DNA of 64,000 bases from Rachycentron canadum. Its lineage: Eukaryota; Chordata; Actinopteri; Carangiformes; Rachycentridae. Positions 26,140 through 37,061 of this stretch are shown here, piece after piece. The first letter of the stretch is position 1. Each line of letters opens with the position of its first letter. The notes below the pieces were generated by a model. That model was given only the letters and a program-made list of their open reading frames with translations. It ran no database searches and was not told the DNA's origin. Where the stretch lies: assembly GCA_038496675.1 (NCBI GenBank), contig CM076660.1, forward strand, positions 9,299,117 to 9,363,116, given 5' to 3'. The position numbers and the translations under genes are program-made.

Positions 26140-26166
<27 letters not shown>
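26140..26166. repeat. poly(T) run
   Basis: A run of about 27 T residues follows gcagtatg. It may mark the tail of a minus-strand retroposed copy, but no body is recognised on the right side. Confidence 0.8.
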
Positions 26167-26170
<4 letters not shown>

Positions 26171-27542
26171 ACTATCGACTGCTCACATTTACACATGGTG
26201 TGACTTGCTACAATACCACACCACTGCTGTTCCTATAATATAAAGCTTTCCTTTCTTTCACCATCATTGCGAGGAATCTCATTACAAACACCACATGTTT
26301 TACGATACAATTGACTAATTTAGTTTGTTATTAATGTCTGGTTACACCAGAAAGTGGAACAGTGATATTAAGCTGCATGTCTTTGTGAAATAATTGGTTC
26401 CAGAAGAACTGGTGATGAACGGGGCGGCTTGTGTGGCTCGTTGGTGAACTACTGCACATGGCAAACTCTCCGCAGTGTCTCCATAGCTATAAAAACCACA
26501 GTGTATTTGTCGCGTTTTCCATCATGCCCTTTCATTGACTTGTAATGTACATGCTCACAAATGAACTCCCTTCAGCCCAGACTCTGAGAAGTTTTATTTT
26601 TCAGCCAAGAAGTAACAGAGCTCCGGTTTATTTAGAAAAATGAACTGGGTTATGCATGTAGGGAATAGGAAGGTTCTGTACATGGATTCATTCATTGCAG
26701 CCATTTACTAGTGTTCATAGAGGAATTGCACTCAATGAGCTGGAGGGTGAAGTTGGCTGCTTAAGGCTGCCTTGGGGATCGGTCTTGACATTTAAGTTTC
26801 TTGTCACTAGCTACCTGATTTAATTACAGGGAAATCCTACTCTTTGTAAGGCTCCCTTGCTCTATACTTTTAGAGGAAGGTTTTTGCCACTAGATTTTGC
26901 CTTAGTTACTTCTCCCGTCAGAGTTTTACTAGAGCAGAGTGAAAATCCTGCATCAAAGTGTTTCTCAGCAGCTTTGTTGGCAAACCTTGAGTTTTGAAAT
27001 TTGGCCAAATCAGCAATACTTGGTACTTAATTTGTTTAAGAGAGTTGTACTTGTGCTTCCAGCTTAGGCTCTGCTCCCTTCAGTACAGTTTGGTTTGGCT
27101 GTGTAAAGCCCAGATTTTCTGCTGCTTGTCCTGTCTAGACAGCTCCAAAGTCAGAGGTAGGAAGATGAGAGGTGCCATGAAGCCCAGTCTCCACTTGCTG
27201 AAATGGCAGAAAACAAAGATTTAGGGTATTCCAAGGACAGTGGCATTTTCTTTTTTCTTAGTACCTGGGTCCAGTGTCACGCTTACCTTGTTACGAGTTA
27301 ATAATTCATATCACCGCCTGAATCTCTCGTGTTGTTACCAAGAAAATTTGTAAGCATTTTCAATGTAATCCATCACTTGCTCCGCAGGATTTGATCTGCT
27401 GCTGCCTGGGGAATAGCTGCTTGTGAAAGAGATGAACCGAGGGTGATAATGTGCAGGGGAATACAGATGGGGAAACATTACCAGTAACAGTCATTAATGT
27501 TACCCTCATCTCTCACTGCCTTAGGTGACCTGTCACATCACC

Positions 27543-27618
27543 TACAGCAGGGTGCAAAAGTCTGAGACCACTTTCTCATTCAAGTGAAAGTGGTCTCAGA
27601 CTTTTGGACCCCACTATA
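27543..27618. mobile_element. foldback element with Tc1-type ends (MITE-like)
   Basis: Two 33-base arms, 27,543-27,575 and 27,586-27,618, are reverse complements with four mismatches or fewer and are separated by about ten bases. The arm contains 'caaaagtctgagaccac'. The left edge starts with TA and the right edge ends in tata, as expected for TA target duplication by Tc1/mariner transposases. There is no coding sequence. It is either a tiny non-autonomous element or an internal deletion product consisting of two terminal inverted repeats. Confidence 0.8.
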
Positions 27619-27850
27619 TATGCAAATGCAGAGTAAGCCTGTGGAGACAGATGTGATTCACTGTGTACAGAGAGTAACGTCAAAGCCCAAAAATAAAGTT
27701 CATGACCATACATTAAAGGTTGAGGCTAAGATTAACTGTGTAGCACAAATATATCTGTGTGGGTCAGAAATGTTAATATGTGGCTAAAGGACACTTTATA
27801 AGAATATACCATGGCCTTTATGTTTAATGTTGCATCACCATTTACTTAGA

Positions 27851-27870
27851 TATAATATATATATATATAT
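27851..27870. repeat. (TA)n microsatellite, short
   Basis: About ten TA units are followed by a short CA patch (tacacacacac). It is simple sequence with no further structure. Confidence 0.85.
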
Positions 27871-29360
27871 GGCCTACACACACACGGAGTACAGCTTAAC
27901 CTTTACTACCATGGCATTCAGATGTTTCTATATTCTACCACTTGCTCATAGGTTAAAAATGAGTGTTGGGAGATAAAAATGTTCATTAAATGCTGATTTT
28001 GATATCATAACCCTGTTCCAGCCGTGTCCTGGGTATACGCTTAATTCTGGTTGGCTGAAGAGATGTGCATTAATTTGTTCAGACTCACGAGGCTTCACTA
28101 TATTTTCAGTATTAAATGAGCACCAACAGTTATTAAACACGTTGTACCTCCTCTGTGGCTGGTGGTAACTGAATACGTATCCTTCCCAGAGACTTGTCAC
28201 ATACGATGAGATGAAATTGACTGACCTTCTGCGACGCTGAAAATGCATCCATGTGCAGTTAAAATGAGATGTCCAGAACTTCTAGAGGCCTGAGTAGAGA
28301 GTTGCAAAAGTCAGCTAAAGTCATGATGTTTCAAAAAAATCTGGATTTAAAAGTAAACTTTAAAGCTGAAAACGGAAAATAAATAATTTCCTGCCTGCTC
28401 CTTATCTAGAGTGCCATGGCAACGATGTTACATGTCACTATAGCTCCTTCTCATTACATCTGGCTCTCACATAGGCCTAGTCAAAAATAAATTATCTCAG
28501 ACTGGGTGCTATTTTCAGACGAGACAGAGAAAAGCAAAAGTAGGATGTTCAGTGTTACCTCCAGGCTTACCGCAGAGGTAAATCAAAATTATAACATGAG
28601 TCATGTAGGCACCCTCCACCACAACCATAGCAGTAATTGCTAATTAAAGAATTTGCACTGTTCATGCTTTGCCTTAAGATGAACAAATTAAAAACCTTTT
28701 CCCTGTTTCTGTGATTCAATTAAAGTTGGCCTACTTTCAGACGGCTTCAGTGAAGTTTTTTCTTTTTTTTTTTGAATCGGCAACCATGGATGAAATTGCT
28801 AGAAAGACAGCTTTCAACTAGTTTCAGTGTTGAAGTTTAGGATACTTTTATTCTGAAAAGAATTTAAACTTTGCAAAAGCCGTGAACAGCCTCCAGGCCT
28901 GAGAATCAGTGGCCAAGTGTCTCACTCTCTGCCTCTCTGTGTGCACTCCGATCGATGGCTCAATGGTGGCCATTGAACAAGATTCACTTTTTCTTTCAGT
29001 GCACTTTTTGTTTTAAGAGACAGTTTTGGTAAAAGACTTTGGTACAGAATGTGACCTGACTGACACATAATAAGCTCCTCTTCTCTGTGATTTGGTGACA
29101 CACTGAATGCCTGTGTGTGTCTTCATTTCCCCTAATGCATGTTCCATTTAGGCTTTTGTTTAATAATGAACAGCTCTATTCAAGAGACTTTGGATTGCTT
29201 TGTTTGAAATAACAGTGCTTTGCTGCAGCTCACACTAATAATTTATAACTCAACAAGACCATAATAGAAATATCATTTGCCTATTTCCCATTAACTTTCT
29301 TTAGCAGGACATATGCAGGGATTCTGAGGTCAACAGAATATATAACAGTGACAATTGACA

Positions 29361-29408
29361 GTTAGGATATTAACTAGGATATTGAGGATATTGGATAGGA
29401 TATTGAGT
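29361..29408. repeat. cluster of GGATATT words
   Basis: Four or five aggatatt words, spaced 8-16 bases apart, fill 48 bases. It looks like a short, irregular tandem expansion and lacks a fixed period. Confidence 0.65.
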
Positions 29409-29544
29409 TTACCAGCTGTGTCTTGTAGCATGTCAGTCCAACAGTACATTTAGCATCACCAATGTTAGTCAGCTCTTCAGGAAAACAGCAGTTCTATCAT
29501 GGATACTCCCTGGATTGGCACATCACAGCTACTGTACCTTTATG

Positions 29545-29545
<1 letters not shown>

Positions 29546-29576
<31 letters not shown>
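29546..29576. repeat. (TG)15 microsatellite
   Basis: About 15 uninterrupted TG units are followed by agtgtg. This is a simple dinucleotide repeat. Confidence 0.95.
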
Positions 29577-29578
<2 letters not shown>

Positions 29579-32375
29579 TGTGTAAATCAGTTGATGTGTC
29601 AAATGATTATTGTATACATTGATTTCCACAATCATATGAATTGGTTTTAACAAATGTTAAAGGGTTTAGACTTTAAACAGAACAGTTGGATACTCTCGGC
29701 ATCTGTCTGGAGTTGACCTCAGATTGACTTTGGTAAGGTCAGACTTTTTTCTGCCGAAGAACTTGGACACTAGATCATTCTGGAAAAACTTGGATTGTCT
29801 TCAGTTTCTAATTATCTAGACATGCCAACTGTTTAGTATGGTTAAGGAAAGGTCACGGTTGGAAAATAGTGGAGGTACAGTTAAGATTAGGGGGCTAGAG
29901 AAGGGAATAGAAGATGCAATTGATAAAAGTCGAGCTTAATTACAGGTTTGTAATGGGTCTCCTGCAGTCTTACTGCAACAGTCATTTGGCTTTGCCACAT
30001 AAAATGCTCAGTACTCCTTCCACTGGCGCTGATCGTTTCTTTTCTCAAATCTACCTGAATACAGCGAGGCCAAACCAAAAGAAGAATCGGCTGCTTTGTT
30101 AAAGAAACAACACAAAATTTTATTTATTTATTTTTTTTTGTAGCTGCTTTATCTTGTTTTTGTTGACTTACTCCTCTCCTAAAAGGTGTCATCTTTTATC
30201 CACTTCATTTTCAAATACACCCTTTAATCTAAAATAGATGGATAGCAGGCAATTACAGTCAAGCACCAGCTGACTAAACGCCTCTCTTATGCTTTTTATC
30301 TGTTTAAAAAAAATGACCTGTTTGGAGCAAAACTCTATAATGACATTTTTATTTGAATTTGAATATAGGAGGGAAATCCCATTGTCATTAAAGTATCTAA
30401 TGATGACTAGCTGAAATGCATCCCCTTCATTTTTCAGTTCATGATATGGACACGTGATATAGTTGATAATGGGCTAGACCTCCTCACGGCATGCTAATGT
30501 AAGTCCAAAGTTTTCAGTTTGCCCTAAATGCCACATGCAATGTAAATTGGCATTGGAAAGTTTTTCAAAATCAAAACCTCAAAGGAGAGAGGCAGGAGTC
30601 TGCCAGATAATTAAACAATCCCTCTGGGTTATGTTTCAGCAATAATTTCTAACCATTTCATCTGAGGTTTCCTGTCACTTTGGTTTTGCATGAGTTCTAA
30701 ATAAATATCATGGCAACCACAAGCCTCAGCAACCGTTGCTATGGAGAAGAAGTTCACCAAGATGGAGGCTGAACTCAGGACTTCTGCTGCTAAATGTGTT
30801 CAAATAGACCCGATCTCAAAGTTAATTGTGGAATACATTATCAGCTTTCTTTAAAGGTCAATCTTAAGCATCAGCTTGCTGTCTAAGGTGTGAGCTGAGG
30901 ATTGATTACTGATGACTATTAGCTTACTTGTGGAAGCTGGACTACTAACTCCTTATTCTGTGCCCCATTGTCTTCATGTTGGTTATAGCCTCTTCGTCTT
31001 TCCAACTCCCACCACCATTACTATCGTTCTTCTTGTGGCATCTTCTCCCCAGAGATCTGCCATTGCTCTTGTTCTTGTCTTCGACCCCACAGCCACTGGA
31101 AAAGGCAATTAACAAACCTTTTCATCTCTTCCAGAGTAGTAGCTCTCAGTCTGTCTCTCTTTCTGTGTGCCTCTTGTCTCACTCTGTGCTCTGTCTGTAG
31201 TGAAGAGTCATTAGCCTATCAAGCCTCTTCTTGCCTCTACAATTTCTTCTGAACTCAAGGTCTGCAGCATATTGGAACCATTTAGTTTTGAGTGGATGCT
31301 TCATGTGGATGTCATTTTTCTGAGTCCTGTTTTTTTTTTTTTTTTAAACAAATGTTAAAATGTCAGTTGCAGAATTAAGAATTAACCTTTTGTTATTTAG
31401 ACAGTTTTTGTACATTGTATTTGACTGAAAAGGCTTTATGACATAATTTGGGAATGGAAACCAAATTAATCACAATCCACTGCCGCATATCAATCAATTG
31501 ATCGTTACTTTTGCCCTGTGTATTGGTTGAAACCTATTCACTCCTCTAATATGGTCAAGCTTCCACTTGCTTTGGGAATACGCATGCATCTAATAGTGGC
31601 TGAATCTCTAAAGTGTCAAGAACCCAGCCAAACATTGCCTGTAGCTATTTTCACAGTCCCCATCTCCATCATTTTTTTTTAAAAATTTGTTTAGATTTAT
31701 TCCAAAATAGTAATGCCCTAAAGATGCCCTTCTAGCAGATTGTCATTGAATTGAAAGCATGAATATAATAACAAGGCTACTCCAAAATAAAATCATAGGG
31801 TAAAAGTAAAAGAAACTGGGCTTTCTGTGACTTCTGTTTGTCCTTTAGAACAACAGAGACAGGGCTATAACAGCAGCTGCTGGACATGATAGGCTCAGGT
31901 TCAACAGAGCCTAGTATATTTATTAAGGCTCATAACTGTAACTGAGGATCATTGACCATGTTCATAAATCTCATAGATGATGTCATTGTGGTGGGTTTTG
32001 GTAGAATTATGGTACTGCAGTCCTGTGACGGGTGTATAGTGGCTCTGAATGAGCATCTCCTACATATAAATTGCTTGCTGGCTTCAGTGACTTAGCTTAG
32101 CTCAGATATAGAACTGAGGTCTGTTTTGCAGGCACTCCAGTTGCTGTGTTGCCAAATAAGACTGTACGTGGTTGAACTCAGTTGCCAAGATAAGCTACTG
32201 CTTCATGGAAATGGACACATGGTCCAAACCTTGCAAAAATATTTATTTATTTTTTTTAAGTAATAACATGAATATCAGCCAAAATAATTGCAATATGTTT
32301 TTTTTTTTTCCTTGAATATCATTCAACCCTTATAGGAAACACATTACATACTTTAAGTATCATTTGGTCTTGGTT

Positions 32376-32424
32376 TATTAGATGGATAGATATAGATACT
32401 TTATTTATCCCAAGGGAAATTAAG
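32376..32424 (+). mobile_element. LINE/SINE 3' tail remnant
   Basis: The sequence 'gatggatagatatagatac' then 'tttatttatcccaagggaa' is the short tail I recall at the 3' end of many fish retroposons, including RTE-type LINEs and the SINEs that borrow their tails. Only about 50 bases are recognisable. The body upstream is not, so this is a 5'-truncated or decayed insertion. I am sure of the resemblance but unsure of the exact family. Confidence 0.6.
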
Positions 32425-34022
32425 TTTTAAAAACTTAGATTTGTTAATTTGGTTTTGGGAAAGAGTGACAGTGAAAAATGTCTCAGTCTCACTATTTCAC
32501 TGTCTTTAACTGGTGGCCAGTCTCACTGTGAAGGTGCAATTGGATCCCTCTGTTCGTCAGAGGAGCTGCAGCATAATGCTATGATAACACTGGGTAGCTC
32601 CCAGGTGTGAGTGTGTGAATTAGTGTAACAATTTCTCCACATTCAGCTACTCCCCCAGGTTTCTTCAGCAAATAGGAATGTGACCTTAACAGCCCATACC
32701 TTGTTAAAAGGGTAAAAAAAAACCCCCAAAACCCTCCTGTACTCTGATCCCTGAGAAAAAAGGGGCAGAATTCAAGAGACGGATGAAGGTAAGAACATAC
32801 TGGCTCCAACTGTATATTTAGTAATGAGTTTTTTTTTTTTTTTTACACATATTTGTTAATACACATTATCTGCCTGACGACTGAAAATACTCTTAACATT
32901 AACAAGAGTTAATACCCTTTTATACCCTTTTATCGAGATTTGTTTTTCTCCCAACTAGCAGGGAGTGTAGCTGTTTGTCTTTACTCTGTATACTGTGTTT
33001 TGAATGAGTACTGGTACTCTTACCCACATAGCTTTTTCAACCTCTGTTGCTTTTGTTTGTAGCTCTCAAGCGGGAGGTGGGCCTCGACCATTATTTTGTA
33101 CTGTATTCAGCAATTGTACTATTGTGTTTGGGCAGAACACCTGTACTGAAGCTCTTGTTTATACTATATTGATTTTGCTGTCTCACATAAAAAAAAGTGA
33201 TGAGAATGAGAGCTTAGGGTGCAAGTCTATATTCACATGTGCTTTTTTTGTATATCCCCAGTTGAGAATCCTTCCTTGTGGACAAAATGTTCAGTTACAG
33301 TGAACTGAATTAAATCAAACTCCATTCCACTACCTGTGATTATCCAGCAACACACACTTAGATTTTTTCTCCAAACCCATGAAATTGTCTTTTTTTATAT
33401 CATTCTGCTAATCTTTGGCTGTAATTACATATTTTGATATTTCCTCTTTGTTCAGTTCTTATCCTCCGTTCCTGCCTCAGCACTGCGAAAGTTCAATTGA
33501 ATGTGAAGTTGATGAACTTTTCCCTACCCTTCTTCCTTTTGTTTATCATCTCTGACACAAACATCACTATCAAATAAAACAAATGTCTTTTTGGTCCAAC
33601 AAAGAGAGTTGACTGCATACCCAGCAGACTTCCTCTTCACCACTCCCCCCGTGCTTTAGATAACTATTTCATTGGGTCTGTCGTGTTGGCATTGAATCAA
33701 GGACTGCAGACCTGGCGTTGTGCTGTGCCGCACTTGCCAGAGGTCATGATTGTCTGGCTCACTTTTACAAATCCTTAAGGCGAGAATCTAGATTGAGATT
33801 TTAGAGTGCAACTTGTGTGGATGCTGACCTGTTTGACTTATAGTTATTGACTTATACTACATATTCATTTTTGTTTCAGTAATTTATGATAATACAGAAC
33901 AAGTCTGATGGTCTCTCTGTTGGTTGTTTGGCCCCACACTGTTTCTCAGACCAAATATATAAACAGCTATCGGATTGCTTGCCACAAAATCTTGTACAGA
34001 TGTTCATGTCGACATGTATAAA

Positions 34023-34145
34023 TAAGAATCTGAACATAATGTCTGCTAAACATCAGCATCTTAGCATAGCCATTGTGAGCCGGTTTTCCATGCTGGTGTT
34101 AGCACTTGTGCTGTTGGCATGGCTGTCTTGTTTCATAACATAACA
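34023..34145 (+). repeat. 3' part of a dispersed fish repeat family
   Basis: The words 'ctgctaaacatcagcatc', 'ttagcatagccattgtgagc', 'atgctggtgttagcac' and 'ggcatggctgtcttgttt' occur in this order. They match my memory of the distal half of a very common fish repeat. The element at 40,905-41,460 matches the proximal half of the same family. The 85-codon frame that crosses it is a by-product. Confidence 0.6.
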
Positions 34146-34411
34146 TTTAATAGCATTTGACCTTGAAGATTAGTTATGACCTTATATACAGGCAATAGAC
34201 TAAAGCTATCAATTTTGAATACAAAACTTGCACATACTGTACCTTCTGCAGTCAGAGATTCTCCGCTCTTAACAAAGCAGCATCGTTTACAACACAGAGC
34301 CTCACCAGTGGACAGTAATTGGATAGTTGGGTCTACAGTGTAGCTGGCATCATATTCATTGCTCCCCATCTCCTATTTTCAGTGTGAGTGTACTCTGTGT
34401 GTGTGTGTCTC

Positions 34412-34474
34412 ATTAGGCAGTGTTCCAGTGACACCGTAGAGTCCGGGGTCACTGCCTAATCCTCTTGGGGTCAC
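34412..34474. other. 11-bp inverted repeat with nested repeats
   Basis: The arms attaggcagtg (34,412-34,422) and cactgcctaat (34,450-34,460) are perfect reverse complements separated by 27 bases. An inner cagtgac/gtcactg pairing competes with this stem. The word ggggtcac occurs twice, at 34,445 and 34,467. The left arm contains GGCAGTG, the seed of the miR-34/449 family. The stem is too short and the loop too open for a convincing microRNA precursor. Confidence 0.45.
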
Positions 34475-35094
34475 GCAGATCTACAAAGAGAACAGCTGAC
34501 ACAGCACACAGGTCCATGTTGTCTGGAGGGAGAAGGTAATTAGGGTTACTATCAGTGTTTAACAGCCAAACACTGTAACACTTGGAAGTGTACAGTGACT
34601 CACAACGAAAGAAGAAAAATAAGCAGGAGTCAGTTATGACAAAAAAGATGATTGAATGAAATTATTTCAGGCAGCCTTTTGTTTAAAAGATTTTCCACTG
34701 ACTCTCAGTCTACTCTTACAAGTGGTGAAAGTTGCTGTGGCAAACCACATAAAGCAAGGTTGCTGCTGACCTTGAAGGATTTGTTTTGTTCTGTTTTGTT
34801 CTTTAGTTGCAGTACCAGATAAGTGAACTGCTCTTATAATTTAGATACATGCTCCTTGTTTGGAGACACAGCAGTGCCCAGAGAATAGAGAAATCCTGTC
34901 TGGTCACACAGGAAAGTGACTGTCTCATGCTGTCAATAACCCAACAGGATTCTAAAAATATATTTTTAATGAAGTGGATCCAAGATTCAAAGATCCAGTA
35001 TCACTCAACATTTTCAATAATGGAGTGGGCAACATAAAATTCTAAACAACTAAACAGGTTCCAGCTAAAATAAGTTATTTTTTCAGGCTGTTAC

Positions 35095-35215
35095 CTTTAT
35101 CACAGTCGTAGTGAGAGAATCGAACTCTGGGGGGAGAGAGAAAGGGTATGACGTGTAGCGAAAAGCCACAGGCCAGACTCGAAACTGTGGCAGGTGAGCC
35201 ACCACAACAGGCTCT
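35095..35215 (-). mobile_element. SINE-like remnant
   Basis: Read on the minus strand, there is a 'gtttcgagtctgg' word resembling an RNA polymerase III B box. It is followed by 'gtggcttttcgctacacgtc', a pyrimidine-rich stretch and an 'ataaagg' tail. This order matches a widespread fish SINE-like repeat whose middle reads like 'ccttttgccgcatgtc'. The A-box side is not clear, so it is either 5'-truncated or diverged. It has no coding capacity. Confidence 0.65.
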
Positions 35216-37061
35216 CTTTCTTATTTTCTCTGTCATGCACAGCTCAGTCTTTCTCTGGATCCATGAAAGTTTAGCCCTCATTTACTTTGATCTGCAGATG
35301 GTAACAGGCTTTTATTAAAGGCAGGTATTTATTTCCAACTCCTTCATTTGAGATCTAGAATTGGCCACAGCTGTATTTTAGTGCAAAGCCTTGTTTTGAG
35401 TCACTCTCTGCTCAATGCCTTTTTTATTTATTCTCCTGCCTCCTTTATCAATGACAATATAGGTAATAAAGCAGTTTTTTTCTGTAATGATGGCGAGACA
35501 CAGTGTACAGGAAGCACTCCTCTGCTTTCCTGCAGTTCCTGAACAGCCAGGAAACCAGAGCACTGTCTGTAACAAGAGGTGTAGCCTCATAATTCTGCAT
35601 ATTAATTGTTAATCATAATGATCATTATTTTTATAAAAATAGATATGATCTAAGTCTGATCAACAGTATAGATTAGAGTCCAGTCCATAATGAACCTTTG
35701 AGGTCAATGTTGATACTTAAATGTTTCGAATTTCAGCGTACCTGCGTAATTTAGCCTCAATTCACTACCATCCCGAATGTATATGAGTCTCTGTGCTTTC
35801 ACTGATATATTAATCTGTGATAGACTGATGTCAAACATAACTTCCCACAATCCAACAACCATGTGTACATTTCACTGTTTTTCATGAGCGACACGATTGT
35901 TTTACATCTTCCAGCCTTTAAATTTGCAAGTCCAATCAGAAATACGAGTTCCTTGTTTGCATGAACTGTCTCCTCAGAAAACAAAACCCTGCCAAAGCCA
36001 TTGAATTGTAAAATTCAAATGTTCTTGTGATTTACAAGCAAGCACAAGTAGAAATGTAAATTAGTAATTCACGGGACTTGGTCTGGGATACTTAATACCC
36101 ACTGACAGTAGCAAGATTAATTTGGATTGACTAATTGGTAATCTTACTCACTGTTACATGATGCACGTAGCATTGCATCTTTCTGATCATGAGTCATTTG
36201 ACATTCTCATTTCTTCTCCCACCATCGGTCACAGCTATTAGGATAACAGCAGACAAATAAACATTCTGTGAAAGCTTATGCCAGTACATTGAAGTACAAC
36301 AAAGATCAGCTTCTTTTTAAACAAGATCAAACTTTAACTTGTAATAATGTGTTGCACTTTTTGAAAGCCTCTTGTTGCTGTGCACAGTTTTCTCTTAACA
36401 TGTACTAAACATTATGTCACTGCGGCCTTTATAACACAGTGGCACCTTCAATAAAAAATGTAGCGATACGTTTTAGGAAGCAGCTCTTTCTTAAACAAAT
36501 CCAGACACAGCCACTACTTGCTACATAATCCGAAGATGCTCAAATCTGTCAAAAAGAAAAAAAAAAAAGAGAAAAAAGATTAACAATAGCTCTGACATAG
36601 AGATATTCTGTATCACTCTGGGCTTTCCAATTCAGATGAGTGCTTGGTTTAGGTTTTGTGAGTCTTTTGTCTTGCAGTTAACGTCCAAGTTAAAGACATC
36701 TGTAATTTATATTCTTCAATATGTGACAAAAAGAAAAGGAAAAACATGGGCTGGACAATAATATAATAAATATATGAAATAACAATTTACTAATTGCAGT
36801 TGAGGTGTGTTTCACTTTGCATGCACTGAGTGTTATAAAACTGCTGGATACTGTGCAGCGGGAAAGTGTGCTAACTCTGCATGCAGCTCAGAATTCACCC
36901 TGAATACTGAATGTCAATGACTCGCAGGTGGCCGAGGTTCATGCAGCAGTGCCTCGCACGGAGGGGTGAATGGTAATTTTCACGCCGTAGTAATGGAAAT
37001 GCTGTTTGTGATTGCACTGCAGCTTTGCAAAACACTATTTTGCAAAAAAAGTATAAATATG

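Larger units (their letters stand above)
20185..27542. other. non-coding stretch, no gene recognised
   Basis: No exon can be supported. The stretch contains a purine-rich patch at 21,000-21,120, a CA repeat at 21,619, an 11-G run at 21,823-21,833, AAT repeats at 25,196, a 17-bp tandem duplication at 25,684 and a T-run at 26,140. Frames near 22,285-22,850 and 23,500-23,920 show no recognisable domain. Confidence 0.5.
27619..32375. other. non-coding stretch, no gene recognised
   Basis: I see no supported exon. Minor features are a TA run (27,851), a GGATATT cluster (29,361) and a TG repeat (29,546). A phrase at about 29,838-29,862 (ggttaaggaaaggtcacggttg) is reminiscent of a dispersed fish repeat but too short to call. 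A-rich and T-rich homopolymers lie near 28,760, 31,330 and 31,672. Confidence 0.5.
32425..37061. other. non-coding stretch with scattered repeats
   Basis: No gene is supported. Named pieces are listed separately: the dispersed repeat at 34,023, the inverted repeat at 34,412 and the SINE-like remnant at 35,095. A T-run lies at about 32,829-32,844. A CpG-dense patch at about 36,850-37,000 stands out from the surrounding AT-rich sequence. Its 21-codon frame starting at 36,911 is too short to call. Confidence 0.5.

Noticed and set aside
35100..35125. tRNA-like 3' half (cgaactctgg on the plus strand)
   Set aside because: No cloverleaf can be folded around it. The B-box-like words fit a decayed SINE-like element better than a tRNA gene.
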